The position numbers and the translations under genes are program-made. 64,000 nucleotides of DNA from Oxalobacter formigenes (GTDB lineage Bacteria > Pseudomonadota > Gammaproteobacteria > Burkholderiales > Burkholderiaceae_D), in contig JAMPAN010000001.1 in the NCBI GenBank assembly GCA_023667225.1, positions 270,582 to 334,581 on the forward strand, given 5' to 3'. Shown in pieces: positions 18,135 through 27,276 of the stretch (the first letter of the stretch is position 1; each line of letters opens with the position of its first letter). The notes under the pieces were generated by a model. That model saw only the letters and a list, made by a program, of their open reading frames with translations, was not told the DNA's origin and ran no database searches.

Positions 18135-19392
18135 GAACGGCTATTGTCCGTTCGGTTGCGCCCCGCTGGCGAAAGGCAAATTGCTGTGCCTTTTTCCCCA
18201 TTTCATGGCGTTTTTCCGGCCTGTTGAAGAGGCTGGCGGCTTGTTGCATCAGTTCGGGGGCGCTGGCAATGCGAAGCGCGGCGCCCTGTTTTACGGCGTC
18301 TTCTGTAATGGCCTCAAAGTTGAAGGTGTATTTGCCGGTGAGTACCGGCAAACCGAGCGCGCAGGCTTCGATCAGGTTCTGGCCGCCAAAGGGGTTCAGG
18401 CTGCCGCCGATAAAGGCCAGGTCGGACGCGGCATAGTAGGAGAACATTTCTCCCATAGAATCGCCAAGAAGAATCCGGACGCCGGACGGGACAGGCCCGG
18501 CAAGGGCAAAATCTCCTGGCAGTTCGGAGCGGCGCACCATGCGCAGTTTTCGTCCGGCAATCAGGGCTGCCACTTCGTCGAAGCGCCGGGGGTGGCGGGG
18601 AACCAGGATGAGCAGGGTATTGTCCGGTTTGAGTTGCCCCAAGGCGTCCAGGATCTGCGCTTCTTCTCCATCGCGGGTGCTGGCGCATATCAGGACGGGT
18701 CTTGAGCCGATCAGGCGGCGGAGCTGTTTGCCCTGACAGATGGCGGCTTCAGGCGGGGTAACGTCAAATTTGACGCTGCCGGTTACGGTGATGCTGCCGG
18801 AGCCGAATTGCGCAAGGCGTGCCGCATCGGTTTCTGTCTGGGCGGCAACGCGCTGGATGCCGGCGGCAGCCGGGCGGATGAGGGGAGCCAGGCGCTGCCC
18901 TTTTTTCAGGGAGCGTTCGGAAAGCCGGGCATTGACGAGCGCAACCGGGATGCGGTGTTTGTTGCACTGGTTTATCAGGTTTGGCCAGATTTCGGTTTCC
19001 ATGAGGATGCACAGGCCGGGTGTAAAGTGGCGGATGAAGCGGCGCATCATGAGCGGGGTATCATAGGGCAGATAGGCTTGCGTCACGCGGGGAATGCCGC
19101 CAAACAGTTCGTGTCCGGCCGTGCGGCCGGCGGGGGTCATGCAGGTGAGCAGGATATCTTTTTGGGGACAGGCAGATAGCAGGGCGCGTACCAGCGGTTC
19201 GGCAGCGCGGGTTTCGCCTACGGAAACGGCGTGGATCCAGATGCCGTTTTTGCGAAGGCGGGCAGGCGGGTAGTATCCCAGCCGCTCTGCAATGTGCCGG
19301 CGGTAACCGGGTTCTTTCCGGCCGCGCCACCACAGACGGAAAAGGGCAAGCGGCAGGATGAGCCACCAGAGGAGGGAATACAGGGTTCGCAT
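18079..19392 (-). CDS. waaA: 3-deoxy-D-manno-octulosonic acid (Kdo) transferase
   Basis: WaaA (KdtA) adds Kdo to lipid IVA in lipopolysaccharide core synthesis. From the ATG at 19392 the protein has 437 residues with an N-terminal membrane anchor (LLWWLILPLALFRLWW), then the GT30 features HAVSVGETRAAEPLVRAL, METEIWPNL and FIGGSLNPFGGQNLIEACALGLPVLTG. The frame extends upstream to 19659, but that part overlaps the divergent neighbour and is not WaaA-like. Confidence 0.94.
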   Translation of the reverse strand: MRTLYSLLWWLILPLALFRLWWRGRKEPGYRRHIAERLGYYPPARLRKNGIWIHAVSVGETRAAEPLVRALLSACPQKDILLTCMTPAGRTAGHELFGGIPRVTQAYLPYDTPLMMRRFIRHFTPGLCILMETEIWPNLINQCNKHRIPVALVNARLSERSLKKGQRLAPLIRPAAAGIQRVAAQTETDAARLAQFGSGSITVTGSVKFDVTPPEAAICQGKQLRRLIGSRPVLICASTRDGEEAQILDALGQLKPDNTLLILVPRHPRRFDEVAALIAGRKLRMVRRSELPGDFALAGPVPSGVRILLGDSMGEMFSYYAASDLAFIGGSLNPFGGQNLIEACALGLPVLTGKYTFNFEAITEDAVKQGAALRIASAPELMQQAASLFNRPEKRHEMGKKAQQFAFRQRGATERTIAVLTPLLADRQTIPATPRKE

Positions 19393-19494
19393 AGGCTTTT
19401 CAGTTGCAGAATCAGTGCGTATTATCCCTGAAAGCGGGCTTGACGCGCATCCATTTGCCGTTTTTGCGAAGGCGGGCAGGAAGAAAGAATCACG

Positions 19495-19500
19495 TATAAT
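19495..19500 (+). promoter_or_regulatory. Probable -10 element of the EEP/clsB operon
   Basis: TATAAT seven bases before an ATG at 19507; transcription would begin near 19507. The -35 is weak. Confidence 0.45.
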
Positions 19501-19506
19501 GGTCTG

Positions 19507-19566
19507 ATGGGGGATAAAAACGGGGAAACCGGGGCAGGCTGCCCGGATGGCGATGCCGGCGTATGA
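19507..19566 (+). CDS. Possible 19-codon upstream ORF coupled to the EEP gene
   Basis: The frame MGDKNGETGAGCPDGDAGV ends in a TGA that overlaps the ATG of the next gene (ATGA arrangement). Its ATG coincides with the predicted transcription start, so it would be leaderless. The downstream gene lacks a ribosome binding site, which gives this small frame a possible role in coupling. Low confidence: it may be chance. Confidence 0.3.
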   Translation: MGDKNGETGAGCPDGDAGV

Positions 19567-20363
19567 TGAAATTACGGATTGCAACCTACAATATTCACAA
19601 GGGGGTTTCCTCTGTCGGAGGCTTGCCGCGTGTACACGACCTGAAAAAGACGATGGCAACGCTTGCGGCGGATGTGATTTTTCTTCAGGAGGTGCAGGGA
19701 CGGCATGACTGGCTGGCGCTAAGCCAGTCAGGACAATGGCCCAAAGAGGCGCAGTATGATTATCTGGCCGGAGACTACCGTTATGCCGCGTACGGGAAAA
19801 ATGCGGTATATCACTATGGCCACCACGGTAACGCGCTGCTTAGCGCTTACCCGATTGTTGCACAGGATAACCATGATATTTCGGATCATGCGCTGGAATC
19901 GCGAGGGGTGCTGCATTGCGTGCTCCAGATGCCTTCCTCGAAGGTACATTGTTATGTTGTGCATCTGGGGCTTTTTGAGGGCAGCCGCCGCCGCCAGACA
20001 CAGATGCTGATTGAGCGGGTCAATGCTTCTGCGCTGCCGCATGAGCCGGTGATTATTGCCGGTGATTTTAACGACTGGGGCAACCATCTTTCTGACGCCA
20101 TTCGGAATGCGCTTGATGTGAAGGAGGTTTTTGATGACAGCCCCCAGAAGAAAAATCTGATGTTTTATCTGAGAAAGCTGGCAGGCAAGACGCCCCGTCC
20201 GCAGCCGGCAAAAACTTTCCCGGCCGCTTTCCCGTGCCTGCCGCTGGACAGGATTTATATCCGGGGATTCGCGGTGGAAGCTGCTGCCGTTATACATGGC
20301 CGCCGCTGGGCGAAGGTATCGGATCATGCGCCGGTTGTAGCGTCGCTGATCATGCGGCCATGA
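19563..20363 (+). CDS. Endonuclease/exonuclease/phosphatase family protein (YbhP-like)
   Basis: The 266-residue protein has EEP-family motifs: RIATYNIHKG at the start, FLQEVQG, HLGLFEGSRR, IAGDFNDWG and the C-terminal SDHAPVVASL. Proteins of this type next to a ClsB-like synthase match the E. coli ybhP-ybhO pair, where the YbhP role is unclear but linked to phospholipid metabolism. No signal peptide is visible. Confidence 0.85.
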   Translation: MMKLRIATYNIHKGVSSVGGLPRVHDLKKTMATLAADVIFLQEVQGRHDWLALSQSGQWPKEAQYDYLAGDYRYAAYGKNAVYHYGHHGNALLSAYPIVAQDNHDISDHALESRGVLHCVLQMPSSKVHCYVVHLGLFEGSRRRQTQMLIERVNASALPHEPVIIAGDFNDWGNHLSDAIRNALDVKEVFDDSPQKKNLMFYLRKLAGKTPRPQPAKTFPAAFPCLPLDRIYIRGFAVEAAAVIHGRRWAKVSDHAPVVASLIMRP

Positions 20364-20400
20364 GAGGAACGGTGATGGTTTTGGGAGGGCGCTAGCCAGG

Positions 20401-21576
20401 ATGGGTATGCTGGTACGCCCCGGTTCCCTTGTTTCGGACAATCACCTGACGCTTCTGGAGGGCGGGCGGGAGTATTTTCCAGAGCTGATCCGGCAGATTC
20501 ACCGGGCCCGGACGGATATTTATCTGGAAACGTATATTTTTTATCCGGACGAGGCGGGGCGCGCTGTCATGCGCTCGCTTCAGCAGGCAGCCCGGCGGGG
20601 CGTCAGGGTGCATGTGATTGCCGACTGGGTGGGAACCGGTATGGGCCTGTGCCGGTTGCTGGCGGAGGAATTCGGGAAGGCAGGCGTTGCTTTCAGGGTG
20701 TTCAATCCGTGGTTTTCCCGCGGCCTGGCGCGCCAGCACCGGAAGGTGTGCGTGATTGACCATGAGTGCGCCTTTGTCGGCGGTATTAATATTCTGGATG
20801 ATTTCCGGTGTGACTATGGCAAAAAGCCGGGGTTTCTGAAAGCGCCGCGCTGGGATTTTGCCGTAATGGCGGAAGGCCCCATTCTTAATCTGATCCAGCA
20901 GGAAGCCGAGGCATTCTGGGAGCAGGCAGGCGTTATGCCGATTCGCCGGCGTTTCCGCCAGTACCGGATTTCATTTCGCCGCAAGTTTGCTCTGGCCAGG
21001 GTGGTGCTGGCCGGGTTTGTTGTGCGGGATAATTTTCGTAACCGCCGGACAATCAAACGGGCTTATTTGCGGGCTATCGGGCAGGCGCGCAGCGAGGTGG
21101 TAATGGCTACGCCTTATTTTTCTCCAGGGCGGAAGTTCCGTTCGGCGCTGGTAGCGGCTGCACGGCGCGGGGTGAAGGTGGCGCTTCTGGTCGGGACGGG
21201 CGAATTCTGGTGGCAGGATGCAGTGGCGCGCTCTTTTTTTCCGGTGCTGCTGGAAAACGGGGTGCGGGTTTATGAGTACCGCAAGACGCAGCTGCACGGG
21301 AAGGTAGCGGTTGTGGACGGGAACTGGGCGACGGTGGGTTCCAGTAATTGCGACGGCCTGAGCCTTTTTATTAATCATGAGGCGAACCTGATTGTGGAGG
21401 ATGCCGGATTTGCCTGTGCCTTGCGGGAACGTATTTGTTCGGGGATGGCGGATGCGGTGGAAGTCCGCAAGGAGGAGATAAAAAGGCAATCCTGGCTGTG
21501 CCGGCTGGGATATGGCGCAGCCGGTTTTGTTTACCGCCGGATTATGCGGATTATGACCTGGGGGGATTACAGTTGA
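20401..21576 (+). CDS. clsB: Cardiolipin synthase ClsB-like (phospholipase D family)
   Basis: Two HKD motifs define the phospholipase D fold: HRKVCVID (His113, Lys115, Asp120) with FVGGIN after it, and HGKVAVVD (His299, Lys301, Asp306) with GSSN. At 391 residues with no N-terminal membrane segments it resembles ClsB (YbhO), which makes cardiolipin or phosphatidylglycerol-type lipids. It lies 37 bases after the EEP gene and its stop is close to the RNase P RNA promoter. A second, longer cardiolipin synthase is at 53628-55151. Confidence 0.87.
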   Translation: MGMLVRPGSLVSDNHLTLLEGGREYFPELIRQIHRARTDIYLETYIFYPDEAGRAVMRSLQQAARRGVRVHVIADWVGTGMGLCRLLAEEFGKAGVAFRVFNPWFSRGLARQHRKVCVIDHECAFVGGINILDDFRCDYGKKPGFLKAPRWDFAVMAEGPILNLIQQEAEAFWEQAGVMPIRRRFRQYRISFRRKFALARVVLAGFVVRDNFRNRRTIKRAYLRAIGQARSEVVMATPYFSPGRKFRSALVAAARRGVKVALLVGTGEFWWQDAVARSFFPVLLENGVRVYEYRKTQLHGKVAVVDGNWATVGSSNCDGLSLFINHEANLIVEDAGFACALRERICSGMADAVEVRKEEIKRQSWLCRLGYGAAGFVYRRIMRIMTWGDYS

Positions 21577-21598
21577 GCTGGTATCCGGGCAGCTGGGG

Positions 21599-21604
21599 TA
21601 CAAT
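21599..21604 (+). promoter_or_regulatory. -10 element of rnpB
   Basis: TACAAT ends about six bases before the P1 helix of RNase P RNA, as expected for its own promoter. The -35 (TTGAGC at 21573, spacing 20) is not ideal. Confidence 0.5.
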
Positions 21605-21609
21605 AGAGG

Positions 21610-21935
21610 AAAAGCAGGCCAGACAGCCGCCGGTCATGAAGGTGACGGGAGGAAGGTCCGGACACCGCAGGGCAGGGTGGCGGCTAACAGCCGTCCGCTG
21701 AAAGCCGCAAGGTATAAGGCGAGGAACAGGGCCACAGAGACGAGCGTATTCGGTTACGGTGAAACGCGGTAACCTCCACCTGGTGCAATTCCAAATAGGC
21801 ACGCAATGAGGCGGCCCGCGGAGCGTGCGGGTAGGAAGCTTGAGCGCCGGAGTAATCCGGCGCCTAGATGAATGGCTGTCATAGCAGAGGTTTTGCCTCT
21901 GCCGTAACAGAATCCGGCCTATCGGCCTGCTTTTT
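21610..21935 (+). ncRNA. rnpB: RNase P RNA, class A
   Basis: Conserved regions are recognisable in order: GAGGAAGGTCCGGACACC (CR I), the ACAGGGCCACAGAGACGAG region, GGTGAAACGCGGTAACCTCC (CR III), CCAAATAGGC in L15, GCGGGTAGGAAGCTTGAG, CTAGATGAATGGCTGTC and CAGAATCCGGCCTATCG (CR V). Helix P1 is formed by AAAGCAGGCC at 21611-21620 and GGCCTGCTTT at 21924-21933. This is the catalytic RNA that trims tRNA 5' ends. Ends are set by P1 and may be off by a few bases. Confidence 0.95.
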
Positions 21936-21946
21936 TCCAACCGGGT

Positions 21947-21978
21947 GCAGCGGCATTAGCCGCTGCGCTTTTTTTTTG
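21947..21978 (+). terminator. Rho-independent terminator downstream of rnpB
   Basis: GCAGCGGC (21947-21954), loop ATTA, GCCGCTGC (21959-21966), then a tract of ten T residues. Confidence 0.85.
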
Positions 21979-22194
21979 TTCTGTCAGTGGGAAAGGCGCT
22001 GTTGTTTGTTGTCTCTTTTTGCCGACAGGAAAGCGGCAGGCCCCGCATTTTTTCGCCTTATTTCATACACCACTTTCAGAGTGTTTTGTAAGTGGCTAAT
22101 TTTTATAAGAATTTTTATCCTGTTTTTGTGGCAAAAGTGCGCTAAGTTATTGAGTTTATTGCGCTTTTTTTTGATTCTTTTTGATTGAAAACGC

Positions 22195-22223
22195 TTGACC
22201 CGGCATAGGCCTTCCTCTAAAGT
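22195..22223 (+). promoter_or_regulatory. Probable Pmra promoter of the dcw cluster
   Basis: TTGACC (22195-22200) and TAAAGT (22218-22223) are 17 bases apart, about 90 bases before mraZ. The preceding 21979-22194 stretch is T-rich with no gene. The -10 box overlaps the first MraZ-type repeat. Confidence 0.6.
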
Positions 22224-22270
22224 GGGAAAAAGTGTAAAAAAGTGGAATTTTGTGGGATTGGGTGTGGTTT
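22221..22270 (+). promoter_or_regulatory. MraZ operator: five 10-bp direct repeats
   Basis: Five units start with GTGGGA, GTGTAA, GTGGAA, GTGGGA and GTGTGG at 22222, 22232, 22242, 22252 and 22262, exactly 10 bp apart. MraZ is known to bind tandem GTGGGN-type boxes of this spacing upstream of its own gene. They cover the -10 box and predicted start site, a position suited to autorepression of the whole cluster. Confidence 0.8.
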
Positions 22271-22312
22271 CCTTTCCTGGCGGTGTGGTGTTTTTTTTTC
22301 AACGGGGCTTGC

Positions 22313-22741
22313 GTGTTTCAGGGTACATCCTCCATCAGTCTTGATGCCAAGGGCCGGATGGCTATTCCGGCGCGGCACCGGGATGCCTTGCTGCTGCAAT
22401 GCGATGGGCGCATGACGTTGACCCGCCATCCGGACGGGTGCCTGCTGTTTTTTCCGCGTCCGGTTTGGGAAGCCAAACGGGAGCAGATTGCCGCTTTGCC
22501 AATTTCTGCCAGGGCATGGCAGCGTATTTTTTTGGGCAGCGCGCTGGATGTGGAGATGGATGCTTCGGGACGGATTCTGATTTCGCCGGAACTGCGTGCG
22601 GCAGCGGGCCTGAAACGGGGGGTGATGCTGATCGGGATGGGTTCGCATTTTGAGATATGGGATGCGGAAAAGCTGGCAGAAAACGAGGCGGCAGCAATCG
22701 CTTCCGGAACGCCGGATGTTTTGCAGAATTTCTCTTTTTAG
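22313..22741 (+). CDS. mraZ: Transcriptional regulator MraZ
   Basis: With the GTG start at 22313 the protein begins [26 protein letters not shown], the usual MraZ opening (MFQG...DAKGR), and has 142 residues. It has two SpoVT-AbrB DNA-binding halves; the second has [19 protein letters not shown]. MraZ represses the dcw promoter. A longer in-frame start at 22250 would add a hydrophobic N-terminus inside the operator region and is rejected. Confidence 0.93.
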   Translation: MFQGTSSISLDAKGRMAIPARHRDALLLQCDGRMTLTRHPDGCLLFFPRPVWEAKREQIAALPISARAWQRIFLGSALDVEMDASGRILISPELRAAAGLKRGVMLIGMGSHFEIWDAEKLAENEAAAIASGTPDVLQNFSF

Positions 22742-22761
22742 GCGTCGTTGGGAGCAGGTTT

Positions 22762-23715
22762 TTGCCAGAGTTGACGCATCAGCCGGTGTTGCTTGAGGAA
22801 GCCGTAAACGCGCTTTCTATTGAGGGCGCGCGCGCCGGAGGGGTTTTTCTTGACGGGACGTACGGCCGGGGCGGTCACAGCCGGTTGATTCTTGACAAGC
22901 TGGGAAAGGACGGACGGCTGATTGCGTTTGACAAGGATCCTGAGGCGATTGCGGCTGCCGGCAGGCTGGATGATCCGCGTTTTGAGGCGGTGCATGGCAG
23001 TTTTGCCGATCTTGACAGGGTGATGGAGGCGCGCGGCATTAAAAGGGTGGATGGGATATTGCTGGATTTGGGGGTGTCTTCTCCCCAGGTTGAAAAAGCA
23101 CAGCGCGGGTTCAGTTTTCGTCTGGACGGCCCGCTTGATATGCGCATGGATCCGACAAGGGGGATATCTGCCGCTAAGTGGCTGGCGTCCGAAAATGAAC
23201 AGAAGATTGCGGAGGTAATACATGAATACGGGGAAGAACGGTTTGCTGTTCAGATTGCAAAGGCGATTGTTGCTGGCCGGATGGCAGCGCCCATTACCGG
23301 CACCCGGCAGCTTGCCGACATTGTGGCAAAAGCAGTCCGCACGCGCGAAGCAGGCAAAAATCCTGCAACGCGGACCTTTCAGGCTATACGGATTTTTATC
23401 AACAGGGAGCTTGAGGACCTGGCGGTAGGACTGGAAAAAGGGTGGAAGCGGCTGGCTTTGCACGGGAGAATGGCGGTGATCAGTTTTCATTCGCTTGAAG
23501 ACCGCATGGTCAAACGGTTTTTTGCCGGCAGGGCGCATGTCAGGCAGCCTGACAGGCGTTTGCCGATCAGGGCAAAGGATTTGCCCTGTGCGGAGATGCG
23601 CCTGCTTGGCAGGGTGAAACCCTCTCCTTTTGAGGTGGATGGCAATCCGCGGTCCCGCTCGGCGGTGCTTCGTGCAGCCGAGCGGGTTGCGCTTTCCGAA
23701 GAGGCAGCGGTATGA
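22762..23715 (+). CDS. rsmH: 16S rRNA (cytosine(1402)-N(4))-methyltransferase RsmH
   Basis: A TTG at 22762, preceded by GGAG at 22751, gives a 317-residue protein opening with [14 protein letters not shown], as in RsmH homologues. [10 protein letters not shown] is the SAM-binding motif, and LDLGVSSPQ and [11 protein letters not shown] are conserved. The open frame continues upstream into mraZ, but that part is not RsmH-like. RsmH methylates C1402 of 16S rRNA at the P site. The stop overlaps the ftsL start (ATGA). Confidence 0.95.
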   Translation: MPELTHQPVLLEEAVNALSIEGARAGGVFLDGTYGRGGHSRLILDKLGKDGRLIAFDKDPEAIAAAGRLDDPRFEAVHGSFADLDRVMEARGIKRVDGILLDLGVSSPQVEKAQRGFSFRLDGPLDMRMDPTRGISAAKWLASENEQKIAEVIHEYGEERFAVQIAKAIVAGRMAAPITGTRQLADIVAKAVRTREAGKNPATRTFQAIRIFINRELEDLAVGLEKGWKRLALHGRMAVISFHSLEDRMVKRFFAGRAHVRQPDRRLPIRAKDLPCAEMRLLGRVKPSPFEVDGNPRSRSAVLRAAERVALSEEAAV

Positions 23716-23987
23716 GAAGCGGACGGTTGCAGATTGTGCTGGTGGCTGCGCTGCTTTTGTGTGCTCTGATGCTGGTTCATGCGCGCTATCAGTCCCGCCG
23801 CCTGTTTGTTGATCTGGAGTTTGAGTTGAACCAGGCCAGGCAGCTGGATGTGGAATGGTCGCAGTTGCAGCTGGATCAATCCAGCCTGGGGCAGCATGCC
23901 CGTATTGAGGGCCGCGCCCGGCGGGATCTGAATATGGTGCATGTGACGCCGGCCAATACGCGCTTTGTGACGGTGGCAACCCAATGA
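23712..23987 (+). CDS. ftsL: Cell division protein FtsL
   Basis: A 91-residue bitopic protein: short cytoplasmic N-terminus, one membrane helix ([19 protein letters not shown]), then a periplasmic coiled coil rich in Gln and Leu ending in the [10 protein letters not shown] region. FtsL forms a complex with FtsB and FtsQ that activates FtsW/FtsI. It overlaps rsmH and ftsI by four bases each. Confidence 0.9.
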   Translation: MRSGRLQIVLVAALLLCALMLVHARYQSRRLFVDLEFELNQARQLDVEWSQLQLDQSSLGQHARIEGRARRDLNMVHVTPANTRFVTVATQ

Positions 23988-25759
23988 GGCGCATCATGAA
24001 TTTTCCGGGAAATGGGCGCGTTGCGGCGTCAAAAGGCGTTTCGTTTTCCGATACGCCTGAATTGAAGGTCAGCCTTTCCAGGTGGCGCTCGCATATTGTC
24101 CTGTTTTTTCTCTTTTTTATTTTTATGTGCCTGATTGCCCGCGCGCTTTGGCTTCAGGTGTTGTCCACGGATTTCCTGCAGAAACAGGGGGAATCGCGGT
24201 ATGCCCGTACGCTGAAATTGCCGGCAACACGCGGGAAGATTACGGACAGGAACGGGATTGTGCTGGCTTCCAGTGTGCCGGCCAGGGCAATATGGGCTAT
24301 CCCTGATGATGTGCTGTCGCAGCCCAAGGAGAAAATAGGCCAGCTGGCCCGGCTTTTGGGGATGAGCGAGAAGAAGCTGTATGCCCGCCTTGACTCTGAC
24401 CGTGCCTTTGTTTATCTGAAGCGGCAGGTGGAAATAGAAACGGCCGATGCGATTCTCAAGCTGGGGATCAAGGGGATCCAGACCCGGAAGGAATACAAAC
24501 GGTATTACCCGGAAGGGGAGGTGATGTCCCATATTATCGGGTTTACGAATATTGAGGATATCGGGCAGGAGGGAATGGAGCTGGCTTCCCAGAAAGCGCT
24601 GTCCGGGGTAAATGGCAGCAGGCGGGTTATCAAGGATCGCCTGGGCAATATTGTGGAGGATTTGCGGGCAGTCAAGGAACCCAGGGACGGGAGCGACCTG
24701 GCACTTTCTATTGACAGCGGCGTTCAGTATATTGCCTACAAGCAGCTTAAGGAGGCTGTGGCTCTGCACAAGGCGAAGGCCGGGGCGGTGGTGGTGCTGG
24801 ATGTCCGCACGGGCGAGGTGCTGGCGCTGGCCAATCTGCCCAGCTACAACCCCAATGACCGGAGCCAGTTGAAGGGGGGAAGACTGCGCAACCGGGCGCT
24901 GACGGATACTTATGAGCCGGGTTCAACGTTAAAGCCTTTTACTGTGGCGCTGGCGCTGGAGAAGGGGTATGCCACGCCCCAGACGAGGATACAGACAGCA
25001 CCGGGGAAAATGGTGATTGGCGAAGCGGTGATTGGCGATGCCCACCCGCATGGTTTGCTGACTGTTGCCCAGGTTATTGAGAAATCATCCAATGTCGGCA
25101 CGGCCAAGCTGGCGTTGGGGATGAAGGCCAGGGAAATGTGGGAAATGTTTATGGCGCTGGGTTTTGGGCAGCAGCCTGAATTTGGTTTTCCAGGGACGAC
25201 CGCCGGGCGGGTTCGTCCCTATAAGTCCTGGCAGCCTGTGGAGCAGGCAACCATGAGCTATGGACATGGGATATCGGCTTCGCTGATGCAGGTGGCGCGT
25301 TCCTATATGATTTTTGCCCGGAACGGGGATATGGTGCCGCTTTCGCTGTCGCGGGTGGATGAGGTGCCTGCCGGGCAGCGGATTATTTCGGAAAAGACGG
25401 CAAAACAGATGCGCAGTATGCTGGAGATGGCGGCCGGGCCGGGCGGCACGGCGCCCCGCGCCCAGGTGCCGGGATACCGTGTGGCAGGCAAGACAGGGAC
25501 AACGCTCAAGCTTGAGGACGGCAAGTATGTCAACAAGTATGTCGCTTCTTTTGTTGGTTTCGCGCCGGTTTCCGATCCCCGGATTATTGTGGCGGTGATG
25601 CTCGATGAACCGGCGCCGGGACAGCATTATGGCGGGATGGTTGCCGCGCCGGTTTTTTCCCGGATTGTGGCCAATGCCTTGCGTTCAATGAATGTGACGC
25701 CGGATTCTTCTGTTACGAATATTGTTATCCCGCAGGATAGCCCGATGGAGAGTGTGTGA
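23984..25759 (+). CDS. ftsI: Peptidoglycan transpeptidase FtsI (PBP3)
   Basis: The 591-residue class B penicillin-binding protein crosslinks septal peptidoglycan. There is one N-terminal membrane helix (residues about 35-57), a PBP dimer domain with RGKITDRNG, and the transpeptidase domain with Ser314-Thr-Leu-Lys317 (SxxK), Ser368-Ser-Asn370 (SxN) and Lys503-Thr-Gly (KTG). It is coupled to ftsL upstream and murE downstream. Confidence 0.97.
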   Translation: MRRIMNFPGNGRVAASKGVSFSDTPELKVSLSRWRSHIVLFFLFFIFMCLIARALWLQVLSTDFLQKQGESRYARTLKLPATRGKITDRNGIVLASSVPARAIWAIPDDVLSQPKEKIGQLARLLGMSEKKLYARLDSDRAFVYLKRQVEIETADAILKLGIKGIQTRKEYKRYYPEGEVMSHIIGFTNIEDIGQEGMELASQKALSGVNGSRRVIKDRLGNIVEDLRAVKEPRDGSDLALSIDSGVQYIAYKQLKEAVALHKAKAGAVVVLDVRTGEVLALANLPSYNPNDRSQLKGGRLRNRALTDTYEPGSTLKPFTVALALEKGYATPQTRIQTAPGKMVIGEAVIGDAHPHGLLTVAQVIEKSSNVGTAKLALGMKAREMWEMFMALGFGQQPEFGFPGTTAGRVRPYKSWQPVEQATMSYGHGISASLMQVARSYMIFARNGDMVPLSLSRVDEVPAGQRIISEKTAKQMRSMLEMAAGPGGTAPRAQVPGYRVAGKTGTTLKLEDGKYVNKYVASFVGFAPVSDPRIIVAVMLDEPAPGQHYGGMVAAPVFSRIVANALRSMNVTPDSSVTNIVIPQDSPMESV

Positions 25760-27276
25760 TGGATGCTTTTCCGCAGATTGCCTCCGTTGTGAAATGGCTT
25801 GACCGGGTTTGTCCGGGAGGGGATCTTTTCTCGGATTCGCGCGAGATTGCCGGTGCGGCAAAACCGCCGGTTTTTCTGGCTTATCCTGCCGGGACGGCAG
25901 ACGGCAGGCAATATATTGCGCAGGCGGTTGAACAGGGGGCAAGGGCGGTTGTTTATGAAGCGGACGGCTTTGTGTGGAACCCGAAGTGGGAGGTGCCGCA
26001 TCAGGCGGTGGCGGGGTTAAGGGATGCGGCCGGTTTTATTGCCGATGCTTATTACGGGCATCCTTCCGCTTCCCTGTTTGTGGTTGCTGTGACGGGGACG
26101 AACGGAAAGACTTCCTGTGCGCAATGGGTAGGAAGCGCGCTTTCCCGCCTGGGAAAAAAGACGGCGGTTATCGGCACACTGGGCGTGACGCTTTTTGAGA
26201 GAGGCGAGGCGAAAGCGGCAGGGATAACGGGTTATACCACACCGGAACAAATCCAGTTGCAGCGGCGGCTGGCCGCGCTGGTTAAAGAGGGGGTTTCCTG
26301 CCTGGCGATTGAGGCGTCGTCTATCGGTATTGAGGAAGGCCGGTTAAACGGGCTGGCGGTGGATGTGGCGCTTTATACCAACCTGAGCCGGGACCATCTG
26401 GATTATCACAAGGAGATGGCTGCCTATAAGGCGGCAAAGCGGAAGCTGTTTGACTGGCCGGGATTGAAACATGCCGTGATGAATCTGGATGACGCCTGCG
26501 GGCAGGAGTGGGCTAAAGCCTTGCAGGGGAAACTGCCGGTTTTGGGTTATGCCGCAGGGCCGGGCGAAGCTGCCGGTATTCCGGTATTGCGGGCACTGGA
26601 GATTCAGTCCCGCCTGGGCGGAACCAGCTTTGTGGCTGTGGGGCCTGAAGGGCGTGCGCGGATACAGACCCGGCTGGTGGGGTGTTTTAACGTCAGCAAT
26701 ATGCTGGGTGTGCTGGGTGTGCTGCTTTTATATGGCGCGGGATGGAAGGCGGCTGTTGCGGCGGTTGCCGGTTTGCAGCCGCCGCCGGGCCGGATGCAGG
26801 CGCTGGGAGGCCAGGATGCGCCGCTGGTGGTGATTGATTATGCGCATACGCCGGATGCGCTGGAAAAGGGGCTGGATGCGCTGCGGCCGGTTGCAGAGGA
26901 CAGAAAGGGCGCTTTGTGGTGTGTGTTTGGCTGCGGCGGCGGCCGCGACAGGGGAAAACGCCAAGAGATGGGGCGGATAGCCGAAAAGGCGGATCATGTG
27001 ATTGTGACCAGCGATAATCCCAGAAACGAGATGCCGCTGAATATTATCGGGGAAATTGAGGCCGGTATGACGCGGCCGCACCAGGTGATAGAAGACCGGG
27101 CTTCCGCTATTTTGCAGGCGGTCAAGCAGGCATCGTCTCATGATGTGATTTTTCTGGCGGGGAAGGGGCATGAGGTTTATCAGGAGATTGGCGGCGTGAA
27201 ATATCCGTTTGTGGATGCGGAACATGCGGCTTTGGCGCTTGGTGCGTTTGATGCCATGAAGAGGGGAAGCCGATGA
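25759..27276 (+). CDS. murE: UDP-MurNAc-L-Ala-D-Glu:meso-diaminopimelate ligase MurE
   Basis: MurE adds the third stem-peptide residue. GTNGKTSCAQW is the ATP-binding loop and SDNPRNE is the DNPR motif that marks meso-diaminopimelate (not lysine) specificity, as expected for a Gram-negative. The ATG at 25759 (505 residues) shares a base with the ftsI stop; an in-frame GTG one codon upstream also exists. Confidence 0.96.
   Translation: MDAFPQIASVVKWLDRVCPGGDLFSDSREIAGAAKPPVFLAYPAGTADGRQYIAQAVEQGARAVVYEADGFVWNPKWEVPHQAVAGLRDAAGFIADAYYGHPSASLFVVAVTGTNGKTSCAQWVGSALSRLGKKTAVIGTLGVTLFERGEAKAAGITGYTTPEQIQLQRRLAALVKEGVSCLAIEASSIGIEEGRLNGLAVDVALYTNLSRDHLDYHKEMAAYKAAKRKLFDWPGLKHAVMNLDDACGQEWAKALQGKLPVLGYAAGPGEAAGIPVLRALEIQSRLGGTSFVAVGPEGRARIQTRLVGCFNVSNMLGVLGVLLLYGAGWKAAVAAVAGLQPPPGRMQALGGQDAPLVVIDYAHTPDALEKGLDALRPVAEDRKGALWCVFGCGGGRDRGKRQEMGRIAEKADHVIVTSDNPRNEMPLNIIGEIEAGMTRPHQVIEDRASAILQAVKQASSHDVIFLAGKGHEVYQEIGGVKYPFVDAEHAALALGAFDAMKRGSR

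Noticed and set aside
22077..22100. Extra GTG-type units far upstream of mraZ
   Set aside because: Spacing is 11 bases and the units are degenerate; probably chance in a T-rich region.
22738..23997. 419-codon minus-strand frame opposite rsmH and ftsL
   Set aside because: Antisense to two well-supported genes, low-complexity basic translation, no start signal.
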